A stretch of 64,000 bases of DNA from Trifolium pratense (taxonomy: Eukaryota > Streptophyta > Magnoliopsida > Fabales > Fabaceae): NCBI RefSeq assembly GCF_020283565.1, contig NC_060061.1, positions 34,075,362 through 34,139,361 of the forward strand, written 5' to 3'. Both the position numbers and the translations under genes were made by a program. Below the pieces are notes generated by a model that had not been told where the DNA came from, searched no databases, and saw nothing but the letters and a program-made list of their open reading frames with translations. Below, in pieces: positions 23,741 to 35,100 of this stretch (within the stretch, counting starts at the first letter, position 1; each line of letters starts with the position of its first letter).

Positions 23741-25520
23741 ATATTTAACAAGGTTTTGTACTACTATGTTTTGTAGTGTTATTTTAATCAAGAACAATGA
23801 TGTATCATTTTATTATTCTGGATGTTTGAACTTTCAATCAAATTTCATTGTAGTTTAAAATTAAGCATTAAATATAAATTATGAGATGCACCTATTTGTA
23901 GCTTAACTAATTGTGATCTTATTTCACTGACTTATCAATATATAACTTATAAATGTGGGTTTAACAAAATGTAACTTACGAAAAAAATAGGTGTATCGTT
24001 TCGACCCGTGCGATTGTGCAAAATTATTTTACACCGTTGGTCCATATCAATTAAACTCTAATTTTAATATATATCTTTTTTGTTCATAAAAGAAAAGTCT
24101 TTAGTTTATTATTTTATTAGTTGTGCCAGTTAAATTTTATTATTTTATTGGTTACTTTGGAATTTTCAAGTCGGCTGCTTTTTTAGGTATGTTTTCTGCG
24201 TATTCCTCGGCGAGATCCAATCCAATTTGAAATTTCCTTTTTTTTCGATCAATCCTGCTGATTAAAGCAATGTAGATCCTTATCATCGTATGAATTTATT
24301 TGAAGGTATTTTTTCAATTCCGTGTTCCCCCTTTTTGGTTCTTTTATTTTTATTTATTTATACTCTTTATCTAATTTTCTTTGGTATATTGTTCAAATAC
24401 TTCAGTGGGTATGGAGTTTTCGGATTCATAATCTATTGCCTCTTTGGTGACGGTGGGTTTTCGATTTAATCAATTTTCTAAATACTAGGTTTTCACTTCA
24501 TGGATTTCAATTGTGAATACTAAGATTTAAATACTGGGGTTTATTTCAAGTTGATTTGTGAATTTGGATGTCAATACTAGGGCTTATATTATATTGATTT
24601 TGGTAACAGTAGGTTTTCAGCTTAATCAATTTAGTTTGTAATGTTTATTGTTTTGTGAGGTTATCTGAATATTATTATTTGTTTATTATCTAAGTGTTTA
24701 TTTGGTTATCTGATGTTTAATGAAATAATTGTTTATTATCTAAGTGAATTTGATAGTATGTTTTGGAATTATCATAGATTTGTGTTAGAAGAATCCTCTG
24801 TTTTAGGTTTTCATAGACAATTACCAAACTTCAGTAGCGATTTATCTTCCAGGAAGTAGAAATAATTTTTGATTTAATTCTATTAGTTGATTTGTAACTA
24901 CTTTAGATTTAGATTTAGATGGGTGAGGTTAACACAATTTGACTTTCCTGTAGTCCTCACCACAGTTTCTGACCTTATCTGTTTTGCTTCACTGTTTAAT
25001 TAATGCACCTTTTGCTTTATCTGAGTTTTGTCATGGTCTACTTTTTATTAAATGCAAGTTATTTTGTAGGATAGGTATATTGTCCTTTACTTCTAAAGCA
25101 ACCTGTACTTCTTTCTGCTTCTTTGTTTTTGTTTTTAGTAGGGTATGCAATGTGTCATTTCCTTATTTGTTTTTTTCTTTTTTTCATAGTTTATGATGTG
25201 TTTCTTTCTATTCCTGTAATTTGTAGTTAATTTTTTAAACTGCTTTCCCACTTTTATTTTTAAGTGTACTTCTGGTTTAAATTATTTAATAATATTTTAA
25301 GAAAATAATAACAGTTATTTACTTTTTCGCAGTAATTTTTTGTATTTTTCTTTTCCCCCCTTTTTTATTATTTGAATAACTTCTATTTGTGATTCTGTTA
25401 TTTGTTGTCATCAATATCACTGTTTGCATTTGGTTTAGTTGATTCTCACTTCTATTTATACTACTCTGCATCCTTGATCTTCAATGCAGTTGTTATTCTA
25501 TCACTATTTTATCATTTATC
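23741..25520. other. Intergenic or 5' leader, no gene seen
   Basis: AT-rich. 24180-24480 has the composition of a leader upstream of the RPA-C gene, but no open exon could be supported. ORFs at 24984-25196 and 25402-25596 have no recognisable content. Confidence 0.55.
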
Positions 25521-27007
25521 ATGGTTTCTGATAAGGAATGTTGTGCATCCAATTTCACTTTTGGTGTTTCTGGTTTTCTTGATGGGGCAAAAATAATAAA
25601 ATTGATAGACTTGGTTAAACTTAGGAGTGATTGTGTTGCTTATGTTATTGGTTGTTATTATGGTGTTGTCCATGGCATTGATATGTTTTTTGATGATAAA
25701 GACAATGTTTCCCCAAGGTTATCAGCATGACTTAATAAGCAAGTTTTATTTTTCATTGTAGCCTTGATTTCATGCTGATATATGTTTTATGATTTTCATA
25801 GATTTCGTCTTAAGATTAAAGTTGGTGATCGGTCAGATGAAATTCAGTTCCTCATGGTTGATAGTGTTGTCAAGAAAGTTGCCCCTCTTGCATGTACTAG
25901 GTTAGAATCCCAGGTTAGTATTCTATGGTATATTTATATTTCATTTTAATATTCATTCTACTTTTGGTCTGTGTTTTAACTAATAGGGTTGATAACTCTT
26001 ATTAATGTAACAGAAGGGATGCTCAGATGTTTTTCCTGATGAATTGGAAAAGCATTTTGGTGATCCAATATTATTTAAAGTTAGAAAGCATTATGATTGT
26101 CACTCTTGTGGAGCTATTTCTGTTGAAGTTTTGGATATTCACTTTGATTCTGATCTTTTGGATATCTACTTTAATCCAAATCACCATGCCTATTTCAAAA
26201 AAGTATGTGTTGTCAATTTTTGGAATTTATACTTATTGTGTTATTTAACATTGGTAAGTTTATATGATATATTCTTTTTTTTCATTGGTTAGGAAGTGTT
26301 GGTGAACAATGTTGAGTCAAGTAGTTTTTTCAATCCAAAGTTAAATTTTGTTGACACTAAAGCTGAGTTTTCCAAGTCTATTGAATCAGTTGATCAGATT
26401 GTTCCTTCTATTGAATCCAATTTCTCTATACTTGATTCTTACATTGGAAATCGCTCTGTTAAGAGGCTAAAGGACTTCTTTGTTTCCAAGGATGATGGAG
26501 TTTGTGTTGTTTTTGGTTGGTATGATTCTGTTCTCGAAGGGGTTGATATGTGGTATCCAGATGATCAATCTTCTATTCAACCAAGGTTGCGTATTTTTTA
26601 AATTTTTATGAATTCTTTAGTTTGTTATTTTGATGTTAGTTATTCTAATTTGATTAAATTTATGTAGATTCCGTTTGAAGTTAAAGATTCATGATGAATC
26701 CAATGAAGCTATTTTTATACTTTTGGATGATCAAGTAAAAAAGTTGGCTTTGGAGACATGTAGCCTATTAGTTTCCATTGTTAGTTTTCTAATTCTTCAA
26801 TTTACTTTGTTGTTGATTATTTATTAGTTATATGTTATTCTCTATGATCTTTTTTTAGTTTTATGCCTTATGTTTTTTTTTATTGCCTTTCAGGGAGAAA
26901 GTTGTTCAATGTATCCCAATGACTTAGACCTTATATGTGGTGATGCTGTTCTCATCAAGGTTGTTAAAAAAGTTTCAGTTGATTCTAAGGAGACTGCTTC
27001 ATTTTAA
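25521..27007 (+). CDS. Tandem RPA-C-like OB-fold protein lacking the zinc ribbon (6 exons, 338 aa)
   Basis: Exons: 25521-25717, 25802-25913, 26014-26202, 26293-26585, 26668-26779, 26894-27007. The protein is two copies of one unit. Unit 1: LIDLVKLRSDCVAYVIG...GVVHGIDMFFDD...FRLKIKVGD...FPDELEKHFGDPILFKV. Unit 2: RLKDFFVSKDDGVCVVFG...VLEGVDMWYPDD...FRLKLKIHD...YPNDLDLICGDAVLIKV. Both align with the RPA70 C-terminal region of the neighbours (EKAEDGVYVVCAVVDGLVEG.DWWYP), but the cysteine ribbon after WWYP is replaced by a few residues. Splice sites of exon 5 are ambiguous (26770 or 26779). I took 26779 because it aligns the two units in length. A zinc-free single-strand binding role is inference. 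Confidence 0.65.
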
Positions 27008-27262
27008 ATAGTTGATATGCTAAGAGATCCTTTCATATTGGATGACTTCTTTCAGAAATATATCGCTTCCTATGATGCTGCTGTTCCTAATCTTTCGGGG
27101 TTGCCATCTGAAAAAGTTTCGGATGCTTCGTCCTCTAATGGACTTAAAATTTTAGATGACGAAGCATGTATTGTGAAACCTACAAGAAAGCGACTTATCA
27201 GTTATATAGCAACTCTTGGTGGGACAATTGATTATGCTTCGAAGCATTCAAGGATCAATTAG
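27008..27262 (+). pseudogene. In-frame open tail after the stop of the RPA-C-like gene
   Basis: Directly after TAA at 27005-27007 the same frame stays open for 84 more codons (IVDMLRDPFILDDFF...YASKHSRIN), ending in TAG. Its composition is protein-like, with a basic patch KPTRKR. Either the stop is a recent nonsense change that cut off a C-terminal tail, or the match of frames is chance. Confidence 0.45.
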
Positions 27263-28247
27263 TTTAACTACTTATGCTTATTAGTCAAGTTATCCAGTTA
27301 TATCTATTTATGATTTATATTTCAAGTTGTATTTGTTTCGCCTTGCAAAAGAAAAAAGTTGTATTTGTTTCAGTTTCGTCGATTTATTTATTTTTTATCG
27401 GTTATTCATGTAATGTTGGATTTCATCTATTAATATAATTATGTCATTCGAATTGCTGGAATGTATTGGTCTTTTTACAGTTGTTCTATTGGTGTGGGTT
27501 CTTTAAACCCAATTGTTTATTTGTCAAGAAAAAATTGTGTCACCGAATATTCTTGAGATCAATTTAAAATTTCTGAACAATGATTATGAAGTTAAAAATT
27601 TTAAGTGATGTAAACTTAAAGATTTCAATATTTGTTAGACTCAGATGATAAAAATTGAATATGTAAAATAAAAGTACTAATAAGAAAATTTTACCTCAGA
27701 GCCATAAAGTTCTAACCAATAAACCATGTAATATACTCATATGTTCCAAAATATAAGAGAAAGTTAATCAACCAAAAGTAATTTTTGTAGTTGTTATTTA
27801 AGTATGTTTTAATAGTTAAACCTAGATTGAATGCAGTAATTTTTTAAAAAAATAAGCTATTTAGTTCTGAATTTAGTTACATAGTAAATTTGACTCTTAA
27901 ACTTTGATTGCATTTGTAAAGGGTATTAAACCATGTTGATTTACTATATTTGGTTTTTAATTTAGTACACTGTTTATGTCACTTAGGCTATAAGTTTCTG
28001 TCAACATCAGTTAAAGACTGAGGCCACAAGCAGTCGTTGCTATGTTTTCCCAATTAATGCAGATATCAAATCTTTAGAATTAAATGCTCTGTTTTGTTTA
28101 ATCAATAAGACTGCTAAAAGTTACAGTGATTTGGCCCAAATTTGCAGTTTAATATCTTTTCTTAAATCTCTATATATGTATGTTTGCATGACCTTTAACT
28201 TAGTTCATTCATAAAGTTTGTGTGCTCTGTTTTAAAGCTTTTGAGTT
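27263..28247. other. Intergenic, no gene seen
   Basis: 3' flank of one RPA-type gene and promoter of the next. A TATATAT motif near 28171 lies about 77 bases before the ATG at 28248. Confidence 0.55.
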
Positions 28248-30573
28248 ATGGATAATGTAATAGAACTCTGTGGGAAAGTATCTCCAATCATTTCACTTAG
28301 TCCTACAAGGTTAGATTGGTGCATTAGGGTTAGGGTGATTAGGATGTGGAGTGTTAGATCCTCTGTTGTGGGTGGAAATGTCAGTGAAATTCATCTCATT
28401 TTACTCGATCAACATGTTATTTTCTCTTTTAATTTTATTAATTTTTTTGTGGGGTGTTCATCTTTTGCATGAAATAATTTTATTAATGTTTGTTGCAGGG
28501 TAAAAAGATTCAGGCTGTTGTTCCTAATCAGTGTGTCAATCGCTTAGTTGGTGTGTTGCATGAAGATGGTGTATATCTTATTGCTTTTTTCTATGTCCAA
28601 GATAATCACACCCCATGCATGATTACTCTCAATCCTTACAAAATAGTTTTTTGCAGTCTTACCAAAGTGTTCTCTTCCGAGAGTTTAGTTATTCCTCACT
28701 ATTCACTGACTTTGCTATCTTCTGATAAAATTAAGAACTATAAAAATGGTTTGAATTACTTATTTGGTATGTCTCATAACTTTATATATTATACTTGATT
28801 TTTTCCAGTTGTAATTTTTTGTTTTTTTGGTGTAGTAAACTTTTGTGGATGAATTTTCCATTTCACTCAAATGTTATGTCGATATATTTTATTTTTTGCT
28901 AGACGTTATTGGACTTGTGACTAATGTTCATTATGAGTATGCTGACCACTACCTTGGAGAAGGAATGTGTGCTGTGAGAGTTGAGCTTTCTGATAAGAGG
29001 TATTGTTTTTCCTAAAGTATGGTTAACTTAGTATTGATTCTGTGTGTTTGTTTTATTTTGTGAAATTGATGTTGTATTTTACAGAGGAGTATACCAGTGT
29101 TATCTGTGTGGGAGTTTTGTTCATCAGTTTAGGGCCATGGTGTCTGAATGTTGCAATGAATTACCTGTACTGGTGTTGCAGTTTGTTAAGATTGATGTTA
29201 AGGAAGGTTGGATTTATTTTTTACTTTTGATTTGGCTCAAAGTTTGAATTTTGTGTCAATCGTACAACTGTGATTTTATTTTCCCCTTGATTTTTTTTTA
29301 ATGTTTGATATTTGTTGATTGTTTAGGCTATGTTTGTGTTGAAAGTGTTACTGATGTCACTAGAATGCTTTTGAATCCTAATATGTATGAAGTGTCTCAA
29401 TTTAAGAAGGAGTACGTACCTTTTAATTTATTATTTGTTTGATAAGATGTTTCCATGGTTAGTTATATCATTATTTTAATAAATGTACGGTTTTGTCAGT
29501 TTTGCATATCTGAACAGTGTTTGTGATTTTGGCCGCAATGGTCAGTCCACAAATGGGACAATATCCAGAGAGTTGCAATTTAACAAGGTGTATCCTCACA
29601 AGACGGTGAATGAATTTGTTCATACACTAGAGGATGGTTTATTTGTTATTTGTGCGAAAATAGTTGGACTCTTTCAAGTCGATCAGTGGTGGTATCCTGT
29701 CTGTCACTGCGGTGCTTTTTTGAGTATTTCGGATGGTTCATACTATTGTGACAAATGCCATCTTTGTGTTTTCAGTTCTACTTCCAAGTATGGTTCTAAT
29801 TTAATTATTCATTGGTTTTTTGTTTTGTATGTACTCCCGTGTTTTATGTAAACTTTTATAATGTAGATGCAAGCTTCAGATTGCTATCCAAGATCAGACC
29901 TCTGCTGCATTGCTTCCCATGTTTGATTATCTGGTTAAAGAAATTGGCTGCATTAATAACAATGTAATGCTTTATTCAAGTTTTCGGGTATAGTTAATAT
30001 ATCGATTTGAGTGCTTAGATTTCTGATGTATTGTTTTTGTTATTCATGTTAGGGTCTTGATTTTGCTCTGAGTGTGAATGGTGCTGCCATTTTGAATAAG
30101 AGGATAGTTTTATTAATTGTCAAAAAGACCCAAAGGGTTGATGAAATGTCTAATCATGTTGTTGAAGTTGTTCACATTACTGATGAAATGGGATTAATTA
30201 AGCAGTTTCATAGTGATGGCAGATATTTCACTCCAACAAAGGTTTGTAAGATTTGTTTCATTGCATGGTTTTATATGTTGATGTTATTGAAGACTAATAT
30301 ATGTTTATATTCTTTCTGTAGTGTGTCTACAAACCTCCCTTTGGTGCTTCCAGTTCCCGGGTGTGTGATGCTGGGAAACTTTCTGCTGCTACTGCTACTG
30401 CATATTCTATTGTTGCAGAAAAGGAGTTGGCCAACAAAGATGGTTCTAAGGATGAGGTTAATTGCTTGGTTGGTGCATCGAAAGAAAAAAACCAAGGGGT
30501 CACGTTTGAAAGTCAGGGTGGAACTTTTTTCACTTCTATTAGTGGTGAAGGATCTTCTACTTGTGGGAATTAA
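28248..30573 (+). CDS. Second RPA70-like single-strand DNA-binding protein (9 exons, 521 aa)
   Basis: Exons: 28248-28415, 28499-28766, 28903-28999, 29085-29206, 29327-29411, 29500-29787, 29867-29963, 30053-30241, 30322-30573. The frame is intact and all introns are GT-AG. Domain order is as in the gene at 15788: N-terminal OB fold (LDWCIRVRVIRMW), second OB fold from DVIGLVTNV, RPA-C region with the zinc ribbon (WWYPVCHCG...YYCDKCHLC), then a poorly conserved tail. Exons 2-6 and 8 have exactly the lengths of that gene (268, 97, 122, 85, 288, 189), while the protein sequences differ widely. This implies an old duplication with strict structural retention, or convergent constraint. It is the nearest RPA gene upstream of RepHel (1.6 kb). 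Confidence 0.85.
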
Positions 30574-32140
30574 AGTTTATTTAAGTTGTTTAGGTCCACC
30601 GAGTGTTTTTTTTTATTATGTGTTTGGTGTATGGTTGTACTTGATATGAGTTTATGCTATGTCATTTAATTATTATGCATTATTAAGTATTTAAAAGTTT
30701 TTTTTTTTTTTTTTGATAAGCAAGTATTTAAAAGTTATTGCTTAGTTGATTTATAGTTAAGTTTAATTTGTGGTAAGGTTCTACTTTTATCTACTAATGA
30801 CCTTAAATTATTGTAAAAGTATTAATGAATGTTGATCTTTTGGTGTGTTTATTTGTGGGCTATATTATCTATCTTTACTTTTATATAATACCCTGTGAAT
30901 ATTATATATGCTTAAGATAATGGTTAAAAAATTATATTTTGTTGTGTTTATTTGTGTGTGTTTTCAAATACTTCATGACTTCATATTTACTATAAAGAAG
31001 TAATTAAAGGTAAACTGCATTTAAGAGTGATAGGTCACACCTAATTTCATTATTATCAGGATCTTTTGTCAATGTATTTTGATAGAAATTTATTGCCTCC
31101 CTCTATTCTTTGCTTGACCGATAAAGGAGAAGAAAAACATGCCGCAAATATGATTTTTAAGTTCATTCTGTACCAGAACAATATTAAAGTTGTTTCATTG
31201 TTAGATTTCTAAGCTTCATACTTGAATTGCCGACGTAGAATTTTTTGTTTTGTGTGACGTGTCAAATTATTGTGGATTACTTTGTTGCTGTTCTTTGCTT
31301 CGCCGGCTGCGCTCGGTTGGTCCATGTACAATTCTTTATTTTAATTAACTAAAGTATTGTAGATTTCGGCCGAAATGTTGTTGCGGTGTATAAATTGTAT
31401 GAACCTGGTGTATCTATAGGATCTTTTTCCTTGCATAAGAGAACAAATTGATGCATCACATGTCCATTTAGTGAATAACAAAACAAAGGATTCTATGTAT
31501 AACAATGTAGATAGTTAGTTTTGTCACAAAAAAAATCTGGATAGTTAGTCTTAGTTTCATGTTAAATTAATTATATTCTATTTAAGTCCTTTAACCATTT
31601 GCCTGAGTTCGATCCGCGGACGTGCATATAGAGAAAAATTTGCTTAGAGAGGTCAACTCCTTAGATGAATTTCAATTTTCTCGAGGAGATTAGTCTTTGC
31701 AGTTGTGTTTGTAGATACTTTTGGTTTACAAAAAACAATATATTATATTTTTTTAATATGAAACAAGAATGAGAAGTGGAGACCCGATTGTGTCTAATTG
31801 ATGTAAAAAAAAAACATGCTTATGTTATAGTGATTTTGCTAATAAAAAAATTTCCTTGCAAAAAAAAAATATTGTCTTATTTTTAGTGAGTTTGTTAATA
31901 AAAGATTTTTATTGATATTTTAAAAAATAAGGTTATTGTTGTTATTATAAAAAGTCCACGCAAAAATTGATTGTTTTTATATATAGCATAGAATATATAA
32001 ATACACCCCATAAAAGTATGTACCAAAAAATAAAATACACTAAAAGTTTACTTTAAAATTTAAAAGTTCGCTCTCTATCGAATTTCAATCTATTCGCTCT
32101 TTGTTTTTATCTTTGGTCAATCTTGCTTCTTTCATATCTA
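30574..32140. other. Intergenic, RepHel promoter region
   Basis: No gene was seen. TATATAAATA at 31994-32003 lies about 140 bases before the RepHel ATG and is a plausible TATA box. The rest is AT-rich with several A and T runs. Confidence 0.55.
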
Positions 32141-35100
32141 ATGGTGTCTGTAGATTCTGAATGTAGAGGTAGAGTTGCTAAGCAAAGTCGTTTGCAGAGA
32201 AAGATGATCTTAAATTTAAGGAGGAATAGGCCGAATTTTTATCCTGAATTGGATCCTAGAAGTTTGGCCAAGTTAAAACGTAAAAAGAGGAAAGAGATTT
32301 TAATTTCGAAGAGGAGATTTACGAGAGGAAGAGGTTAGCTGTTGTGATTATATTAAAATCTATTTATGTTCTTTATTTTCTGTGTTTTAGATCTATCTAT
32401 TATTTCTATATATATATATTGGTAGTCCTCTGTGTTTTTTTTTTAATTGTGCAGTGGTTGTATCTTAAGGTAATGTTTCAGTGGAACACTATCCCAATAC
32501 TCATGTGGATTTTGTTATGCAAGCAACTAATGTGCGGTCTTTACCTGTATTGGGAAGGCAGGGTATGTTGCAATTTGTTCTTCAATTGTCTTTTTTCCTA
32601 TAATTTTATAAGTAATAAATATGTCTGCTATTTTTTAACTGTCTTTTTGTTTATCTACCTAGATTTGGTTGATGTTGTTGTTAGGAATAGTAGCAGTAAG
32701 CTAAGACGGCAAGAGAGAATGAAAAAATTGAAACTGAATAGATTACGCCCTCGATCTACTGATCCATTTGTTAGACGTGGATGTAAGTTTGTTTAGTTAG
32801 TTTTCTATTTATATTATAATTAAATATTATTGTAATAATCATTTATCTGTAACATTGTTGTTTATATCGTCAGTGTCTCGTGTTAGGGGAGGATCTTCTA
32901 AGGGTAGAGTTTCAAGTTCTGTAATTATAAATGTAGAATTATCGAATTCTAACATTTTCCGTCGTGCTGAGTGTGAAGGTATAACAATTAGTTTTTAATT
33001 TTCATAAATATTATTATAGGTTGGTACTAAGTTGAATTTATTTACTCAATTGATTTTTATTACAGAATACTTGGATATTGGTAACATGAATGTTGAATGT
33101 CAAAAATGTGGTGCTATGGTTTGGTATGGAGAACGAGCTCAAAAGTTTTATGCGGTTAACTTTCTGAAGATATCTTTGTGTTGTATGAAAGGAAATATCA
33201 CGTTACCTCCATTGATTGAGCCGCCTGTTCTTATTAGAAATTTGTTCGCTGGGTTGGATCGAAGGAGTAGCAATTTCATGTTGAATCTTAGGTCATACAA
33301 CAACATGTTTTCATTTACTTCTTTTGGTGGTAAAGTTATATCTGATAAGAACAAAGGACATGGTCCTCCTAATTTTGTTATTGCTGGACAAAACTATCAT
33401 CGAATTGGAAGTTTAATACCAGATGAAGGTGAAAGACCAAAATTTGCTCAACTTTACATATATGATACGGAAAATGAAGTTGATAATCGTTTGTCTCATT
33501 TCAGGTGTGATATTTATTTTATTATATATAATTTTGTATATTGTTTTAAGAAAAGGCTATTTTTTATGTTGAGTATTTATGATTCTAAATCATTCCTTTG
33601 TAGGGAACATTCTGGAAGCAATGTTTTGGATCCATCGTTGGTTGAGGATTTATTGAAAGTTATGGATGAACATAACATTTTAGTAAAAAGTTTTAGAATG
33701 GTTCGTGATTTTTATCGGGAGAATCAAAATGTTCATGTAAAGTTACGATTATTTCGTGGTAGAACTTTTGATCCTAGAACATATAATGTTCCCTGTATTG
33801 ATGAGGTTGCAGCTTTAATTGTTGATGATTTTGATAGCTCTGAAAATGGAAGGGATATTATTGTTCGTGAAAGAGATGGTTATTTGCAAAAAATTCACGA
33901 AACTCATGCGAAATATATCCCACTTCAATATCCTTTGTTGTTTCCATTTGGGGAAGATCAATATGATGAGACTCTTAGGCGTAACATACTAACGGTTACT
34001 GGAACAGTTAAAAAACGGGTTCGTGTTACTCTAAGGGAATTCATTGCTTATAGATTGCAAGAGAGGGTGCTTGAAAATTCTATTTTACTTCATGGTAGGC
34101 GCCTCTTCCAACAATTTGTTGTTGATTTATATTCTATGATTGAATCTCAACGCTTATCGTACATTAGATTTAATCAAGCAAAGATTCGGGCCGATTTTCT
34201 AGCTGGTGTTGAAGAAGCTGTTGGTCGTGGTGATATTATTGGTTCTTCTCTGGGGTCTCGTGTTGTTGTGCCATCTTCCTTCACCGGAGGTAGAAGATAT
34301 ATGTTTAATAATTGTCAGGATTCAATGGCACTTTGTAAGAAATTTGGATATCCTGATTTGTTTCTTACTGTTACGTGCAATCCAAAATGGGATGAGATAC
34401 AGCGACATTTATCAAAATCAAGGAATCATGCTCCCTATCGACCAGATATTAGCTGTCGTGTTTTCCATGTAAAGTTGAAAGAAATGATGAAAGATTTCAA
34501 GAAAGGTCATTTTTTCGGAAGATTGGTTGCAAGTGAGTTTCCATAAACTTTTAAATTTTCTTCTTTTTTAAGTTTTTAGTGTGTTGTTTTAAGATGTATT
34601 TTTTTGTTTAGGTGTATATACTATTGAATTCCAAAAGAGAGGGTTGCCTCATGCACATATTTTATTGTGGTTGGATAAACGTGATAGACTTGATTCACCT
34701 GCTTCAATAGATTCTGTTATTTGTGCTGAAATCCGTGATGAGAATCTTTTTCCAAAATTGTATTATGTTGTTTCGAGGTTTATGATTCATGGTCCCTGTG
34801 GGAAGGATATAGAGTACTCTCCCTATATGAAAAATTATCGATGCTCGAAGTTTTATCCAAAGAAGTTTGTCAAGCAAACTACTTTCGATGAAAGAGGTTA
34901 TCCTATTTATCGTCGTCGAGATCTGGGGGTGACAGTTTTAAAGAAAGAAATTCAATTGGACAATAGAAGTGTTGTTCCCTATAACCCAAGCTTGATCATG
35001 AAATATCAAGCTCATGTTATTATTGAATTCTGTAATAAGTCAAATTGCATCAAATATTTGTTTAAGTATATTACCAAAGGAGTTGATAGGGTTACAGCTA

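Noticed and set aside
23994..24016. GACCCGTGC near 24000 as half of a Helitron 3' hairpin
   Set aside because: The complementary half is absent (GATTGTGC follows) and there is no CTRR end.
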